DNA from: Alphaproteobacteria bacterium UBA1303
GTDB lineage: Bacteria; Pseudomonadota; Alphaproteobacteria; Micropepsales; Micropepsaceae
Assembly: GCA_002307315.1 (NCBI GenBank)
Contig: DBTZ01000070.1
Coordinates: 1-35,295 of the forward strand
Direction: 5' to 3'
Length of the DNA: 35,295 nt
The position numbers were made by a program, and so were the translations under genes. Each line of letters starts with the position of its first letter. The stretch's first letter is position 1. Positions 16,836-25,900 of the stretch are shown in pieces. The notes beneath the pieces were generated by a model that searched no databases, was not told the DNA's origin, and worked only from the letters and a program-made list of their open reading frames with translations.

Positions 16836-17645
16836 TCAGACGTCGACTACGATCAATTTGACGCCGCTGTCCTCGACCATCTTGGCCGAAACATCGTCGA
16901 TTCCGCTGTCGGTAACGAGAGTGTGGACTTTCGACAGTTCGCACAATACGTGCCCGGCCGACGCAGAAAACTTGCTGCTATCGACCAGCACTACCAATTC
17001 GTCCACCTGCTTGAACAGCTTACGCTCGGCCTGAACCAGAATAATATCGCTCTGCATCAATCCGTAATGGGCAACCGCCGCGGTGCCGAGGAACATCCGG
17101 GAGGCATGAAAACTCTGCACGTTGTCCTCTTCGTACGGGTCGAGAACGATATTCTGTTCGCGAAATACCACGCCGCCGGGGATCGAAACACCGGTATTCT
17201 GTTGCTGCAACAGAGCGCTGACGATGTGCAACGAATTTGTCAGCACCTGCAGCCGCAGCGGTTCGAGGTGCGGGCACATCTGCAATGTAGTGCTGCCGCC
17301 GTCGAGAATGATGGCCTCGCCGGGTTTGCACAAATCGGCGGCAGCCCTGCCGATTGCCTCTTTGGCAGAACGGTTGCGATTGATGTTTTCGTGGAAAGGA
17401 ACGCCTTGCAAATGAAAGCCTCCGGAAGAATCGACCCCACCGATCGGCTGCACGCCGCCGCGCACCCGCACCAGTTTGCCGTCATCCTGCAACCGCTCCA
17501 AATCCCGCCGCAACGTCGCCGGAGAAGCGGACACGCGCCGCGCCAATTCCCGAAACGAAACGAACCCCGTTTCTTCCAGCAGGGTCAGGATGGCCCGATC
17601 CCTTTCGGTAGCGTGCATTTTTTCTTTCATGAGCAATAGCGTCAC
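16836..17645 (-). CDS. DeoR-family transcriptional regulator of rhamnose genes
   Basis: The N-terminal winged helix is typical of DeoR proteins: ERDRAILTLLEETGFVSF, ELARRVSASPATLRRDLERL, then GKLVRVRGGV. The C-terminal sugar-phosphate sensor domain shows GEAIILDGGSTT, VLTNSLHIV and the late LVDSSKFSASAGH. About 260-269 residues is normal for the family. It is the third gene of rhaD-rhaI-regulator, 33 bp after rhaI, and probably represses the locus until a phosphorylated rhamnose intermediate is present, as known for the rhizobial RhaR-type regulator (inference). Starts at 17645, 17630 and 17618 are all possible and none has a strong ribosome site. 17618 gives the most typical DeoR N-terminus and 17645 is the longest. 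Confidence 0.88.
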   Translation of the reverse strand: MTLLLMKEKMHATERDRAILTLLEETGFVSFRELARRVSASPATLRRDLERLQDDGKLVRVRGGVQPIGGVDSSGGFHLQGVPFHENINRNRSAKEAIGRAAADLCKPGEAIILDGGSTTLQMCPHLEPLRLQVLTNSLHIVSALLQQQNTGVSIPGGVVFREQNIVLDPYEEDNVQSFHASRMFLGTAAVAHYGLMQSDIILVQAERKLFKQVDELVVLVDSSKFSASAGHVLCELSKVHTLVTDSGIDDVSAKMVEDSGVKLIVVDV

Positions 17646-17678
17646 GTCATAGGGGGAATTTTTGTCAAGCAGATAGCA

Positions 17679-18977
17679 TTATACGATCCCGGAGCCAAGC
17701 TTTGAGGGCTTACGCTCCTTGGCTTTTAGGGATCTCCAACCCGATTGGCGATAGGCAGAGATGGGGTCGGCGGCACCGCCCGCCGTCAGCCGCGCCATCG
17801 CTAGTATGGACGACACGTCCGTATCGTAGGCTTGGCGCAAAATGCGGAAAGCCGCCATCACGTCGTCTTTGGCCTGAGCCTCCGCCAGAGCGGAACGGTC
17901 CACCAACAGAGCTCGGGCAAATGCGGCGACAATCGCTTCGGCGCTCGCAAGCAAGCTCTCGATCGGGTCGGTGATATTGTGCGATTCGTCAATCATATAG
18001 GCGGGACGGAATGCCTTCGGATCCGCCGCCTCGGCCTCGACCAGTTCGTTGAACACCAAAAAAAGCTGATGCGGATTGATTGCGCCGGCGTCGAGATCGT
18101 CGTCGCCGTACTTGCTGTCGTTGAAATGAAATCCGCCAAGTTTGCCGAAGCGCGCCAACCGCGCCACGATCTGCTCGATATTGACGTTAGGCGCATGGTG
18201 GCCGAGATCGACCAAGCACTGCGCCTGGATGCCCAATTCCTTTGCCACCATGATATTGGTGCCCCAATCGGAAATCACCGTCGAATAGAAGGCCGGTTCG
18301 TAAAGCTTATGCTCGATCAGCATCCGCCAGTCGGCGGGCAGCGCGGCGTAGATTGTCTTAGCGCTTTCGATATAGCGGTCGAGCGACGCCCGTTGGCTTT
18401 GCTGACCGGGAAAATTGGTGCCGTCGCCGACCCACACCGTAAGCGCCTTCGAACCCAGTTTTTCGCCGATACGGATGCAGTCGATGTTGTGCGCGATCGC
18501 CTGCTCCCGCACCGCCGAATCGGTCGCGCTCAACGAGCCGTACCGATAGCTGAACGGCTGGCCGGACTGATCTTCAAAGGTATTGGAATTGACCGCATCG
18601 AATCCCAACCCCAGCCCGGCGGCTTCTTCGCGTAAAGCCGCCGGATCGTCGATCCGATCCCAGGGAAAATGGGTGGATACCAACGGCGTGATTCGGCAAA
18701 GCTGTTGCACCACTGCGCAATCGGCGATTTTTTCATGCACATTGGTCGGCTCGCCGGGAATGGGAAAACGGGAGAACCGCGTTCCGCCTACGCCGGCGCC
18801 CCAACTCGGTATCGCTACCGAAAAATCGGCCACCTTGCGTCCGATTGCGTCGATGTCGGTGGCGCGGCGCGCCAGCTTCCGCCCGAGAGCCTGATAATCT
18901 TCGGCAACGGCGTCGCGATGGACGCGGTTATGGGTTTCGACCACTTCTTGGGCCAGGGGCAGTTTCAGCTCCGCCAT
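17679..18977 (-). CDS. rhaI: L-rhamnose isomerase (RhaI type)
   Basis: The enzyme interconverts L-rhamnose and L-rhamnulose in the cytoplasm. The 432-residue TIM-barrel protein matches the Pseudomonas stutzeri-type isomerase, not E. coli RhaA. Metal ligands recalled for that enzyme all recur with an offset of three: E222 and K224 in IEHK, D257 and H260 in VDLGHH, H284 in FHFND, D292 and D294 in GDDDLD, and D330 in MIDES. The ATG at 18977 is fixed by AAGGAGGT eight bases upstream; the frame back to 19100 is non-coding leader. It lies 213 bp after rhaD, a gap holding a candidate promoter and operator, so it may be transcribed both from rhaD and alone. Confidence 0.94.
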   Translation of the reverse strand: MAELKLPLAQEVVETHNRVHRDAVAEDYQALGRKLARRATDIDAIGRKVADFSVAIPSWGAGVGGTRFSRFPIPGEPTNVHEKIADCAVVQQLCRITPLVSTHFPWDRIDDPAALREEAAGLGLGFDAVNSNTFEDQSGQPFSYRYGSLSATDSAVREQAIAHNIDCIRIGEKLGSKALTVWVGDGTNFPGQQSQRASLDRYIESAKTIYAALPADWRMLIEHKLYEPAFYSTVISDWGTNIMVAKELGIQAQCLVDLGHHAPNVNIEQIVARLARFGKLGGFHFNDSKYGDDDLDAGAINPHQLFLVFNELVEAEAADPKAFRPAYMIDESHNITDPIESLLASAEAIVAAFARALLVDRSALAEAQAKDDVMAAFRILRQAYDTDVSSILAMARLTAGGAADPISAYRQSGWRSLKAKERKPSKLGSGIV

Positions 18978-18993
18978 CCGCTTTACCTCCTTG
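18978..18993 (-). promoter_or_regulatory. Strong ribosome binding site of rhaI
   Basis: AAGGAGGT on the minus strand sits at ideal distance from the ATG at 18977. It excludes the longer open frame starting at 19100. Confidence 0.8.
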
Positions 18994-19096
18994 GATCGCA
19001 ACCCCGCCTCGGAGGAAGGGCAGCGCTGTGATATAATCTGCATTGCGATGTGTTCGACGGCCTTTAGCGTCGAGCTGCGCACCGCCCACTTGTTGG

Positions 19097-19125
19097 ACAA
19101 TATGGCGGAATATCGCCCTTATCAA
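19097..19125 (-). promoter_or_regulatory. Candidate sigma-70 promoter of rhaI
   Basis: On the minus strand TTGATA (19120-19125) and TATTGT (19097-19102) are 17 bases apart. The -35 box overlaps the shared operator-like motif at 19123-19150, as expected of a repressed promoter. It would give a leader of roughly 110 bases before rhaI. Confidence 0.5.
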
Positions 19126-19150
19126 TCACAAACGAGCAAATTATTTCAAA
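19123..19150 (+). promoter_or_regulatory. Candidate operator of the DeoR regulator, rhaI site
   Basis: The blocks CAATCACA, CGA, CAAA and TCAAA appear separated by 2, 1 and 5 bases. The same blocks with the same spacing occur at 20199-20226 between rhaD and the kinase gene: 20 of 28 positions lie in shared blocks and the alignment has no gaps. It overlaps the -35 of the rhaI promoter candidate. Confidence 0.55.
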
Positions 19151-19190
19151 CAGGATCATACCTAACCGCTGACGAACGACCATTCGCGGA

Positions 19191-20102
19191 TCAACGGCCG
19201 AACATACTCTGACGGACATGAAGCAAATCCTGTGCAGACGCCAGAGCTTCCGTCGTCTTGGACAGACACCAGCCGTCGAGCGAGATGGCCGCTGCAAACG
19301 GCTCGACGGCGAAACGCTTCGCCAAATCGACGAGGTTCTGCGTCGTCATCGTTTGCCTTGCTCCCCCCATAGAAATTACCTTGACGAGAATTTCCGCCGA
19401 TTTTTCTGCGGTGTCGATCAACCCGAAGGACTCGTCCAGATCGTCGCCAACGGCGAACACGCCGTGATACGGCCATAGCACCAGGGGATGGCTGGCGAAC
19501 AACTCGGCAGTAGCATCGCCGATACTATCCGTACCGGGCACCATCCAGTCCAAGATGCCGACACCTTCGGGGAACACCACCAGACATTCGGTGCTGCCTT
19601 CCCACAGAGCACGCGTTACATTCGCCGCATCCAATTCCAACACATAGGACAGCGCGATCAGGTTGGTCGCATGGCAATGCATAACGACTCGGGAACGACC
19701 GGCATTTTGTCGTTGCCTCGCCCGATGAGATTTTAGATGGGCGGGTAGCTCCGATGTCGGCACCCCACCGCCGCGATACCCCCACATCTGTTCGGCCGTT
19801 CGGCCGTCGGATGAGATACGGATAACGCCCAGATTGGTTTCCGGGTCCAATTGAATGTTGCGGAAGTATTTGCCGGACCCGGTGACGAGGAAATACTGCC
19901 CCGCCAGTTCGGCCATCGTTTCGCCGAGCGGCCACGCCGTGCCGCGTTGCCAGAAGGGGAGATAGGGCTCGACCTCGCGATCCGCCAGACGCAATGAGAT
20001 ATTGCCGCCATTGCGTTCGTCCCACCCCTTCGACCACATGTCGCCGGTCGCTTTGACCATTGCCGCCACGAACCAGGATTCTCCCGTGCTCAGCGCTGTC
20101 AT
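19191..20102 (-). CDS. rhaD: L-rhamnulose-1-phosphate aldolase (RhaD)
   Basis: This class II, zinc-dependent aldolase splits L-rhamnulose 1-phosphate into dihydroxyacetone phosphate and L-lactaldehyde in the cytoplasm. The 303 residues contain RNGGNISLRL (about 30-39), TGSGKYFRN (74-82), PTSELPAH with catalytic E118, HCHATNL with zinc ligands H142 and H144, and WPYHGVF with H213. These sit one residue off the E. coli RhaD positions E117, H141, H143 and H212, so the family call is firm. It is slightly longer than E. coli RhaD (274). It is first in the minus-strand rhaD-rhaI-regulator group and is divergent from the kinase gene. The ATG at 20102 has only a weak ribosome site (GGTAGG, nine or so bases upstream). 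No lactaldehyde dehydrogenase or mutarotase gene is nearby. Confidence 0.95.
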   Translation of the reverse strand: MTALSTGESWFVAAMVKATGDMWSKGWDERNGGNISLRLADREVEPYLPFWQRGTAWPLGETMAELAGQYFLVTGSGKYFRNIQLDPETNLGVIRISSDGRTAEQMWGYRGGGVPTSELPAHLKSHRARQRQNAGRSRVVMHCHATNLIALSYVLELDAANVTRALWEGSTECLVVFPEGVGILDWMVPGTDSIGDATAELFASHPLVLWPYHGVFAVGDDLDESFGLIDTAEKSAEILVKVISMGGARQTMTTQNLVDLAKRFAVEPFAAAISLDGWCLSKTTEALASAQDLLHVRQSMFGR

Positions 20103-20195
20103 TTTTTTTGCCTACCATAAATTGTTTTTATCGCGACGTGATTCTGGCGCCCATTGAGACGTCCTGCCGGATGCGATACGACACCGACTTGACTA

Positions 20196-20225
20196 ATTCA
20201 ATCACATTCGACCAAAATCAGTCAA
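20196..20225 (-). promoter_or_regulatory. Candidate promoter of rhaD
   Basis: On the minus strand TTGACT (20220-20225) and TTGAAT (20196-20201) are 18 bases apart. The -10 is imperfect. The operator-like motif fills the spacer. Transcription would give a leader of under 100 bases to the rhaD ATG. Confidence 0.4.
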
Positions 20226-20226
20226 A
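20199..20226 (+). promoter_or_regulatory. Candidate operator of the DeoR regulator, rhaD/kinase site
   Basis: This is the partner of the site at 19123-19150, with identical blocks CAATCACA, CGA, CAAA and TCAAA at identical spacing. It lies in the 133-bp divergent region, just in front of the kinase start and across the rhaD promoter candidate, so one bound repressor could block both directions. Confidence 0.55.
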
Positions 20227-20235
20227 ACAAATAAG

Positions 20236-21657
20236 GTGAGGAAATTGCTACAAGGTTACACCGTTGTTTTGGATGTCGGGAAATCCCTGGCGAAAATGAC
20301 CCTGTGGTCACCTGACGGACGGTTGATCGAACGGCGCACGCGTAAAAATTCTCATGGTTTATCAAGCAATTACTTGTCCCTCGACTATGCCGGCATCGCA
20401 ACATGGTTGATTGACGTCCTGGCGGATTACGGCCGTGGTCACGACATCGCTGCGATCATCCCGGTGGGACATGGAGCCGCTGCTGCCGTACTCGCCGAGG
20501 ACAATCTCAGTCTGGTGCCGCTCGATTACGAGGCCGAACCGCCGCCACATATCCGTGAATCCTATCTGGCGGAGCGCGATGCCTTTGCGCTCACCGGTTC
20601 ACCGGCGCTGCCGGGGGCTCTCAATCTGGGCCTTCAGCTCCATTGGCTGGAAACGCTCGCCCCGGAGAAAATGCTCAAGGGACGCATTGTCACTTGGCCG
20701 CAAGTCTGGGCTTGGTATCTATCCGGCGTCGCCGCCACCGAAGTCACCAGCCTGGGCTGCCATACCGATCTTTGGCTGCCCGGCGAAGGGCGCCCGTCGC
20801 CGTTGGCGGTAAGGCGCGGTTGGGCCGAGCGATTCGCGCCGCTCCGTCGCGCCGACGAACGGCTCGGTCGGGTAAAGGCGGAATGGCGGAGGGCTTGCGC
20901 CCTGCCGGACGACTGCATGATACTGTGCGGCCTGCACGACAGCAACGCCGCGCTGTTGGCGACGAGACGCTATGCGGAAGTAACCGGATGCGAATGCTCG
21001 GTAATATCCACCGGAACCTGGTTTATCGCCATGCGTGCCGGCACCAGCGACACGGCCGCCCTTTCTTCGTTGCGCGAAGACCGCGACTGTTTGATCAATG
21101 TGGACGCCTTTGGGGCTCCGGTGCCGTCGGCAAGGTTCATGGGCGGACGCGAAGTCGAAATTATCGAACAGCCCGAAGGTGCACGGATCGACCCGGCAGC
21201 ATGTGAAACCGAACTTCTCGCGTTGGCCGCGGAATTGGTTGGAAACGGCGTGTTTGCGCTGCCGACGTTTCAACCGAACGTCGGACCCTACCCGCACAAC
21301 AGCGGTGGTTGGAATCGGCGTCCGGGGGACCAGAAACGACGCCGGGCCGGCGCCGGACTTTATCTGGCGCTGATGACCGACGCCGCGCTAGGACAACTCG
21401 GCTCGCAAAACGCGCTGATACTTGAAGGTCGCTTTGCCGGCGACGCCGTATTCGCCCGAACTTTGGCCGCCCTCAGGCCGCATCAACGCGTTTATCTAGC
21501 GCCGATGCAGGACAATGTTCCCTTGGGCGCGTTGCAGTTGATTTCGCCCTTGCCGCCGCAGGGGGCACTGAAGCCGGTTGAACCGTTGGACTTCGACGTA
21601 TTGTCTTACGCCACCGAATGGCGCCGTATTGCCGAAGCCGGAAGAAACGCTGCCTGA
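20236..21657 (+). CDS. FGGY-family carbohydrate kinase, probable rhamnulokinase
   Basis: It should phosphorylate L-rhamnulose at O1 with ATP in the cytoplasm, feeding RhaD. The 473 residues have the FGGY kinase layout: a phosphate-1 motif VLDVGKSLAKMTLW (11-24), PVGHGAAAA (76-84), the conserved CGLHDSNAALLAT with catalytic-type D235, and the adenosine-side ISTGTW (257-262). The DVGK-type opening is the one seen in alphaproteobacterial rhamnose kinases and differs from E. coli RhaB. Its place opposite rhaD and beside the permease supports rhamnulose. Other ketoses such as fuculose remain possible. The frame opens with GTG at 20236, but AAGGTGAGG covers that codon, so TTG at 20245 is a serious alternative. 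First gene of a plus-strand operon; 30 bp to the permease. Confidence 0.85.
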   Translation: MRKLLQGYTVVLDVGKSLAKMTLWSPDGRLIERRTRKNSHGLSSNYLSLDYAGIATWLIDVLADYGRGHDIAAIIPVGHGAAAAVLAEDNLSLVPLDYEAEPPPHIRESYLAERDAFALTGSPALPGALNLGLQLHWLETLAPEKMLKGRIVTWPQVWAWYLSGVAATEVTSLGCHTDLWLPGEGRPSPLAVRRGWAERFAPLRRADERLGRVKAEWRRACALPDDCMILCGLHDSNAALLATRRYAEVTGCECSVISTGTWFIAMRAGTSDTAALSSLREDRDCLINVDAFGAPVPSARFMGGREVEIIEQPEGARIDPAACETELLALAAELVGNGVFALPTFQPNVGPYPHNSGGWNRRPGDQKRRRAGAGLYLALMTDAALGQLGSQNALILEGRFAGDAVFARTLAALRPHQRVYLAPMQDNVPLGALQLISPLPPQGALKPVEPLDFDVLSYATEWRRIAEAGRNAA

Positions 21658-21687
21658 ACCGCGTATAGCATTCGAAGAGGTGAAGCC

Positions 21688-22923
21688 GTGTCGATTACAT
21701 CCGAACGAGATCCAGGGACGGAATCCTCTCCGCTATCGCTGCGCGGACCGCTGATACTGGCCATTAGCTGCTTTCTGATCTGGGGACTGGCCTACGGTCT
21801 GCTCGACGTACTGAATAAGCACTTCCAGGAGACACTGCACGTCGGCAAAGCACAGTCGTCCTTTTTGCAGATTGCCTATTTCGGGGCTTACCTCCTGGTG
21901 AGCATTCCTGCCGGCTATTTGATGCAAGTCAAAGGCTACAAGCGCGGATTGGTTTCCGGCTTGATGGTCACCGCGCTTGGCGCATTTTTATTTGTTCCCG
22001 CCGCCCAGGCCGAGAGTTTCGCCTTCTTCGTCGGCTCGATGTTCGTGCTTGCCGCCGGCTTGTGCATTCTGGAAACCTCTGCCGACACCTATGTCAGCGT
22101 ACTCGGCAAACCCGAGAACGCGACCAAGCGGCTTAATTTGGCGCAATCCTTCAACGCGCTCGGCGTTTTTTTCGGCCCGATCATCGGCGGTACGATTTTC
22201 TTTAACGATGGCGTGACCAAGGCGCTCGGCGGCGCCCAGCATGCGGTCCAATGGACATATCTGGCGATCGGCGTTGCGGTATTGATTTTTGCCGTGGTTA
22301 TGGCGCGCGCCTATTTGCCGGAAATTCGCGACGCCGAGCACAATGCAGTCGATGCCGACATTACAGAGGAAAAACCGTTATTTAAGCAGCGCCATTTCGT
22401 TCTCGGAGTACTGACCCAGGCTTTTTACATTGGTACCCAGGTCGGCGTCGCCGCGTTTTTCATCAACCTCACGACCGAGACGTGGCACGGCATGACTTCG
22501 CAAAATGCCGCGTATCTTCTGTCGGTGGCAATGTTGTTATATTTGATCGGCCGCTTTGCCGCCACCGCGCTGCTGCAATGGTTCGCTCCACGTGTTATCC
22601 TAACACTCTATGGCGTTGTCAGCGTTTTACTTTGCCTGGTCGCCGCAGCAGGCATTGAAAAGGTCTCGGTACTGGCACTCATTGCGGTGTTTTTCTTTAT
22701 GGGCACGATGTTTCCGACCATCTTCACCCTCGGCATCCGCGACCTCGGTCGTTCGACCAAACGAGCCTCTTCGATCATGGTAATGGCTATCGGCGGCGGA
22801 GTCGCTCTGCCTTATCCGATGGGGATGATCGGCGATGCCTACGGCATGCCGGCGGCGTTCTTGCTGCCTGCGGTGGGTTTTGCACTGGTAGCCCTCTATG
22901 GCTGCTTCGGCGCGAAAAAATAA
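21688..22923 (+). CDS. FucP-like MFS sugar:proton symporter, probable L-rhamnose permease
   Basis: This inner-membrane transporter of the FHS (fucose-galactose-hexose) branch of the major facilitator superfamily has 411 residues and about twelve hydrophobic segments. Family marks are the first helix FLIWGLAYGLLDVLNKHFQE, then SSFLQIAYFGAYLLVSIPAGYLM, ILETSADTYVSVLG, and AQSFNALGVFFGPIIGG. TMFPTIFTLGIRDLG and GGGVALPYPMGMIGD follow in the second half. The GTG start is preceded by GAAGAGGTG. It lies between the rhamnulokinase and a rhamnosidase, so L-rhamnose is the most likely substrate, with L-fucose as the alternative. E. coli RhaT belongs to a different family, so this would be a functional substitute. 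Confidence 0.88.
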   Translation: MSITSERDPGTESSPLSLRGPLILAISCFLIWGLAYGLLDVLNKHFQETLHVGKAQSSFLQIAYFGAYLLVSIPAGYLMQVKGYKRGLVSGLMVTALGAFLFVPAAQAESFAFFVGSMFVLAAGLCILETSADTYVSVLGKPENATKRLNLAQSFNALGVFFGPIIGGTIFFNDGVTKALGGAQHAVQWTYLAIGVAVLIFAVVMARAYLPEIRDAEHNAVDADITEEKPLFKQRHFVLGVLTQAFYIGTQVGVAAFFINLTTETWHGMTSQNAAYLLSVAMLLYLIGRFAATALLQWFAPRVILTLYGVVSVLLCLVAAAGIEKVSVLALIAVFFFMGTMFPTIFTLGIRDLGRSTKRASSIMVMAIGGGVALPYPMGMIGDAYGMPAAFLLPAVGFALVALYGCFGAKK

Positions 22924-22952
22924 TACGCGCCAAACCGGGAGGAGAGCAACCG

Positions 22953-25900
22953 ATGGCCAAATTGCCGACCATCCCACGCCGCAAATTTCTTAGGGCGGGC
23001 ATGTTTGGGGCAGCCGGACTGATAGCCTCGCGTTTTTCCGCATCCGCCGCCGAAGACGTTCCAGCCGTATTCGCTTCGAACGATATGAAGCAGGATGCCC
23101 TTAATCTCGGTTTTGCAGCGCCGCCGCCGCAAGCCAAACCGTTTACCCTGTGGCATTGGATGGATGGCAACGTCACCAAGGCAGGCATTACTGCGGATTT
23201 GGAAGCGATGAAGCGCATCGGCCTGAGCGGGGCGATGATCTACAGCTTAAGCTATCAGGTTCCGCCCGGCCCGGTGAAATATGCCGGCCCACTGTGGCGC
23301 GACATGCTGCGCCACGCCGCCGCCGAAGCGGATCGACTTAAGCTTGAACTCGGTATGCACAATGCTTCCGGCTGGTCGGCGACCGGCGGACCGTGGATTA
23401 CCCCCGATCTCGGCATGCAGACCGTAGTGTGGGACGAAACCCACATTCGTGGCCCCGTTCGCTTCGTCAAGTGTCTGCCTAAGCCGGCAGCCGGCGAATA
23501 TGGCCCTTATTATCGCGACATTGCCGTCCTCGCCGTAAGAACACCCGCAGCGGAACGACAAGCGTTCGAGGATATGAACGTCGGTATCGCCACTAGCCTG
23601 CCCCATGACGCACCGCGTCCGTTTACCGGCAGAACGATGCCGTTGAATCTTTCATTTCCTACGCCCAATCAAACGCCGCAGTATATCACGCTGTCGTTCG
23701 GCCGCCCCTTTACCGCGCGTTCGCTGTGCCTTGCTTCCGTTGCTGGACATGGGGCGGTTACCTGCACCCTAGAGGTTTCCGACGACGGAAAGACCTACCG
23801 ACCGGCGGCAAGTTTTGTGCTGCCCAGACGGGGGATGCCCAATATCAATTTTTCACCGGTTACGGCGCGCTTTTTCCGACTGGCCTTTACCGGCGAAGTT
23901 TTAGACAGCATTCCATTTGTCGTTAGCCGTCTTGATCTTCTCAACGGGTATCGCCTACCCGATTGGGCTGCCAAAGCAGGATTTGCCTTGATGGACCGCT
24001 TCGTCCCGCGCTGGAACGAAGATTGTCCGCCAGAGTTAAGCTATCGCAAGCAAGACATTATTGATATTTCGAGACACATGCGGCCGGACGGTACGTTGGA
24101 CTGGGTTGCACCTGCAGGCGATTGGACGATCTTGCGTTTCGGCTATGCCCCTAACGGTTCGACCAGTATGCACCCCGAACCTGAGGGCAGCGGCCTTGAA
24201 ATCGACAAAATGAACCCCAAGGCGGTCGATGCGCATTTTTCCGGTGTGCTCAACACCGCGCTCGACCAAATCGGCCCTTTCGTGGGAAAGAGCTTTTCCA
24301 CGCTGTTCGTGGATAGCTATGAGGCCGGACCGCAAAACTGGACCGGACTGTTTCGCGACGAGTTTCGCAACCGCTGCGGTTACGACATTATCCCGTTTTT
24401 ACCGACCCTGACCGGACGCATCGTCGATACACCGGAGACGACCGAGCGCGTGCTGTGGGACTTTCGGCATATCATTTCCGCCCTTTTCATTGAAAACTAC
24501 TACGGCCGGTTTCGCACCCGCTGTCACGAGCGGGGCCTGAAATTTGCCTCCGAACCATATATCGGACCGTTCGGCATCATTGAAGCCGGCACGGCAGGCG
24601 ACATGGCGATCGGAGAGTTCTGGACCGGAAACCTGTATCCGGAGAACCTGTCGATTACCCGGCGGATTATCGCCAGCGCGCAATTGTCTGGAAACCCGAT
24701 TGCCGGTGCGGAAGCGTTCACCAGCCGATTTGACATTGATCGCTTTACTTTGGATCCCTTTGCCTTGAAGGCAACCGGCGATGCACAGTTTTGCGAAGGC
24801 GTAACGCGTTTTTATTTTCATCGCTTCGCTCACCAGCCTTGGCTAGACAAGGCTCCCGGCATGACGATGGGTCCCTATGGTCTCCATTTCGACCGTACCG
24901 AGACGTGGTGGGAACCCGGCAGCGCCTGGATTGAATATATCTCGCGCAGCCAGTTTCTCTTACAGCAGGGCAAGCCGGTTGTAGACATTCTTTGCTTCGA
25001 CGGCGAAGACGGCCAGGCCATGTCGCGGTGGAACGGCTCTACTCTGCCTGTCGTTCCCGAAGGTTACAACTACGGTTTCGTCAATCGTGATTTTTTGCTT
25101 GCCGCTGAGGTTGACGACGGCACGATTGTGCTGAAGAACGGTATCCGCTATCGTTTGCTGGTTTTGCCCGACGCGCGTCATCTTACTCTTGCCGTTGTGC
25201 GCAAGCTTGCGGCATTGGTGAACGCGGGCGCCGTCGTCGTTGGGCTACCGCCGCTTTTTTCGCCAAGTTTTGCCGAGGGACGCACAAGCGATCGGGAATA
25301 CCGCCGAGTGGTATCGACGCTTTGGGGCGATTGTGACGGTAGGATTGTTACGCATCATTGCTCCGGCAAGGGCGTGGTATACTGGGGGGCGTCGATTGCG
25401 GACGTGATGGCCGCGTTGCGCGTGCCGCCGGATTTTGCGTCGCTGGGAGCAACACCCGCCTTGCGGTTTTCCCATCACGCCACGCCGGACGCCGATATTT
25501 ATTTTGTCTCCAACCAGAGCACAGAAGCAACAACGGCAACTTGCCGCTTTCGCGTTAAGGACAAGGCGCCGGAGTTGTGGCATCCCGATACCGGGCATTG
25601 CGAATTCTTGCCGTTGTACAACTGCGATGGCGACGTAACGGTACTACCGCTTCGTTTGGAACCGTCCGGGTCGGCATTTGTCGTCTTTCGCCGCCCTGCA
25701 TCTGGCGATCGTGCTATCGCGATTAGTGCTAACTTAGCACCGGATCGGATTATGCGAACCGACGACGGCTTTCGAACCGAAGCTTGGTCACCCGGTCGGT
25801 TTAGTATTACGACCGCCGCAGGACGAGTGTTGCATGCTGATGTCACCCGGCTACCGGATTCGCGTGATATTAGCACCGATTGGAAAGTGACATTTCCCCC

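Noticed and set aside
18978..19100. 41-residue N-terminal extension of RhaI
   Set aside because: The AAGGAGGT site before 18977 and the match in length and ligand spacing to the Pseudomonas enzyme fix the shorter start; the extension lies in the leader region.
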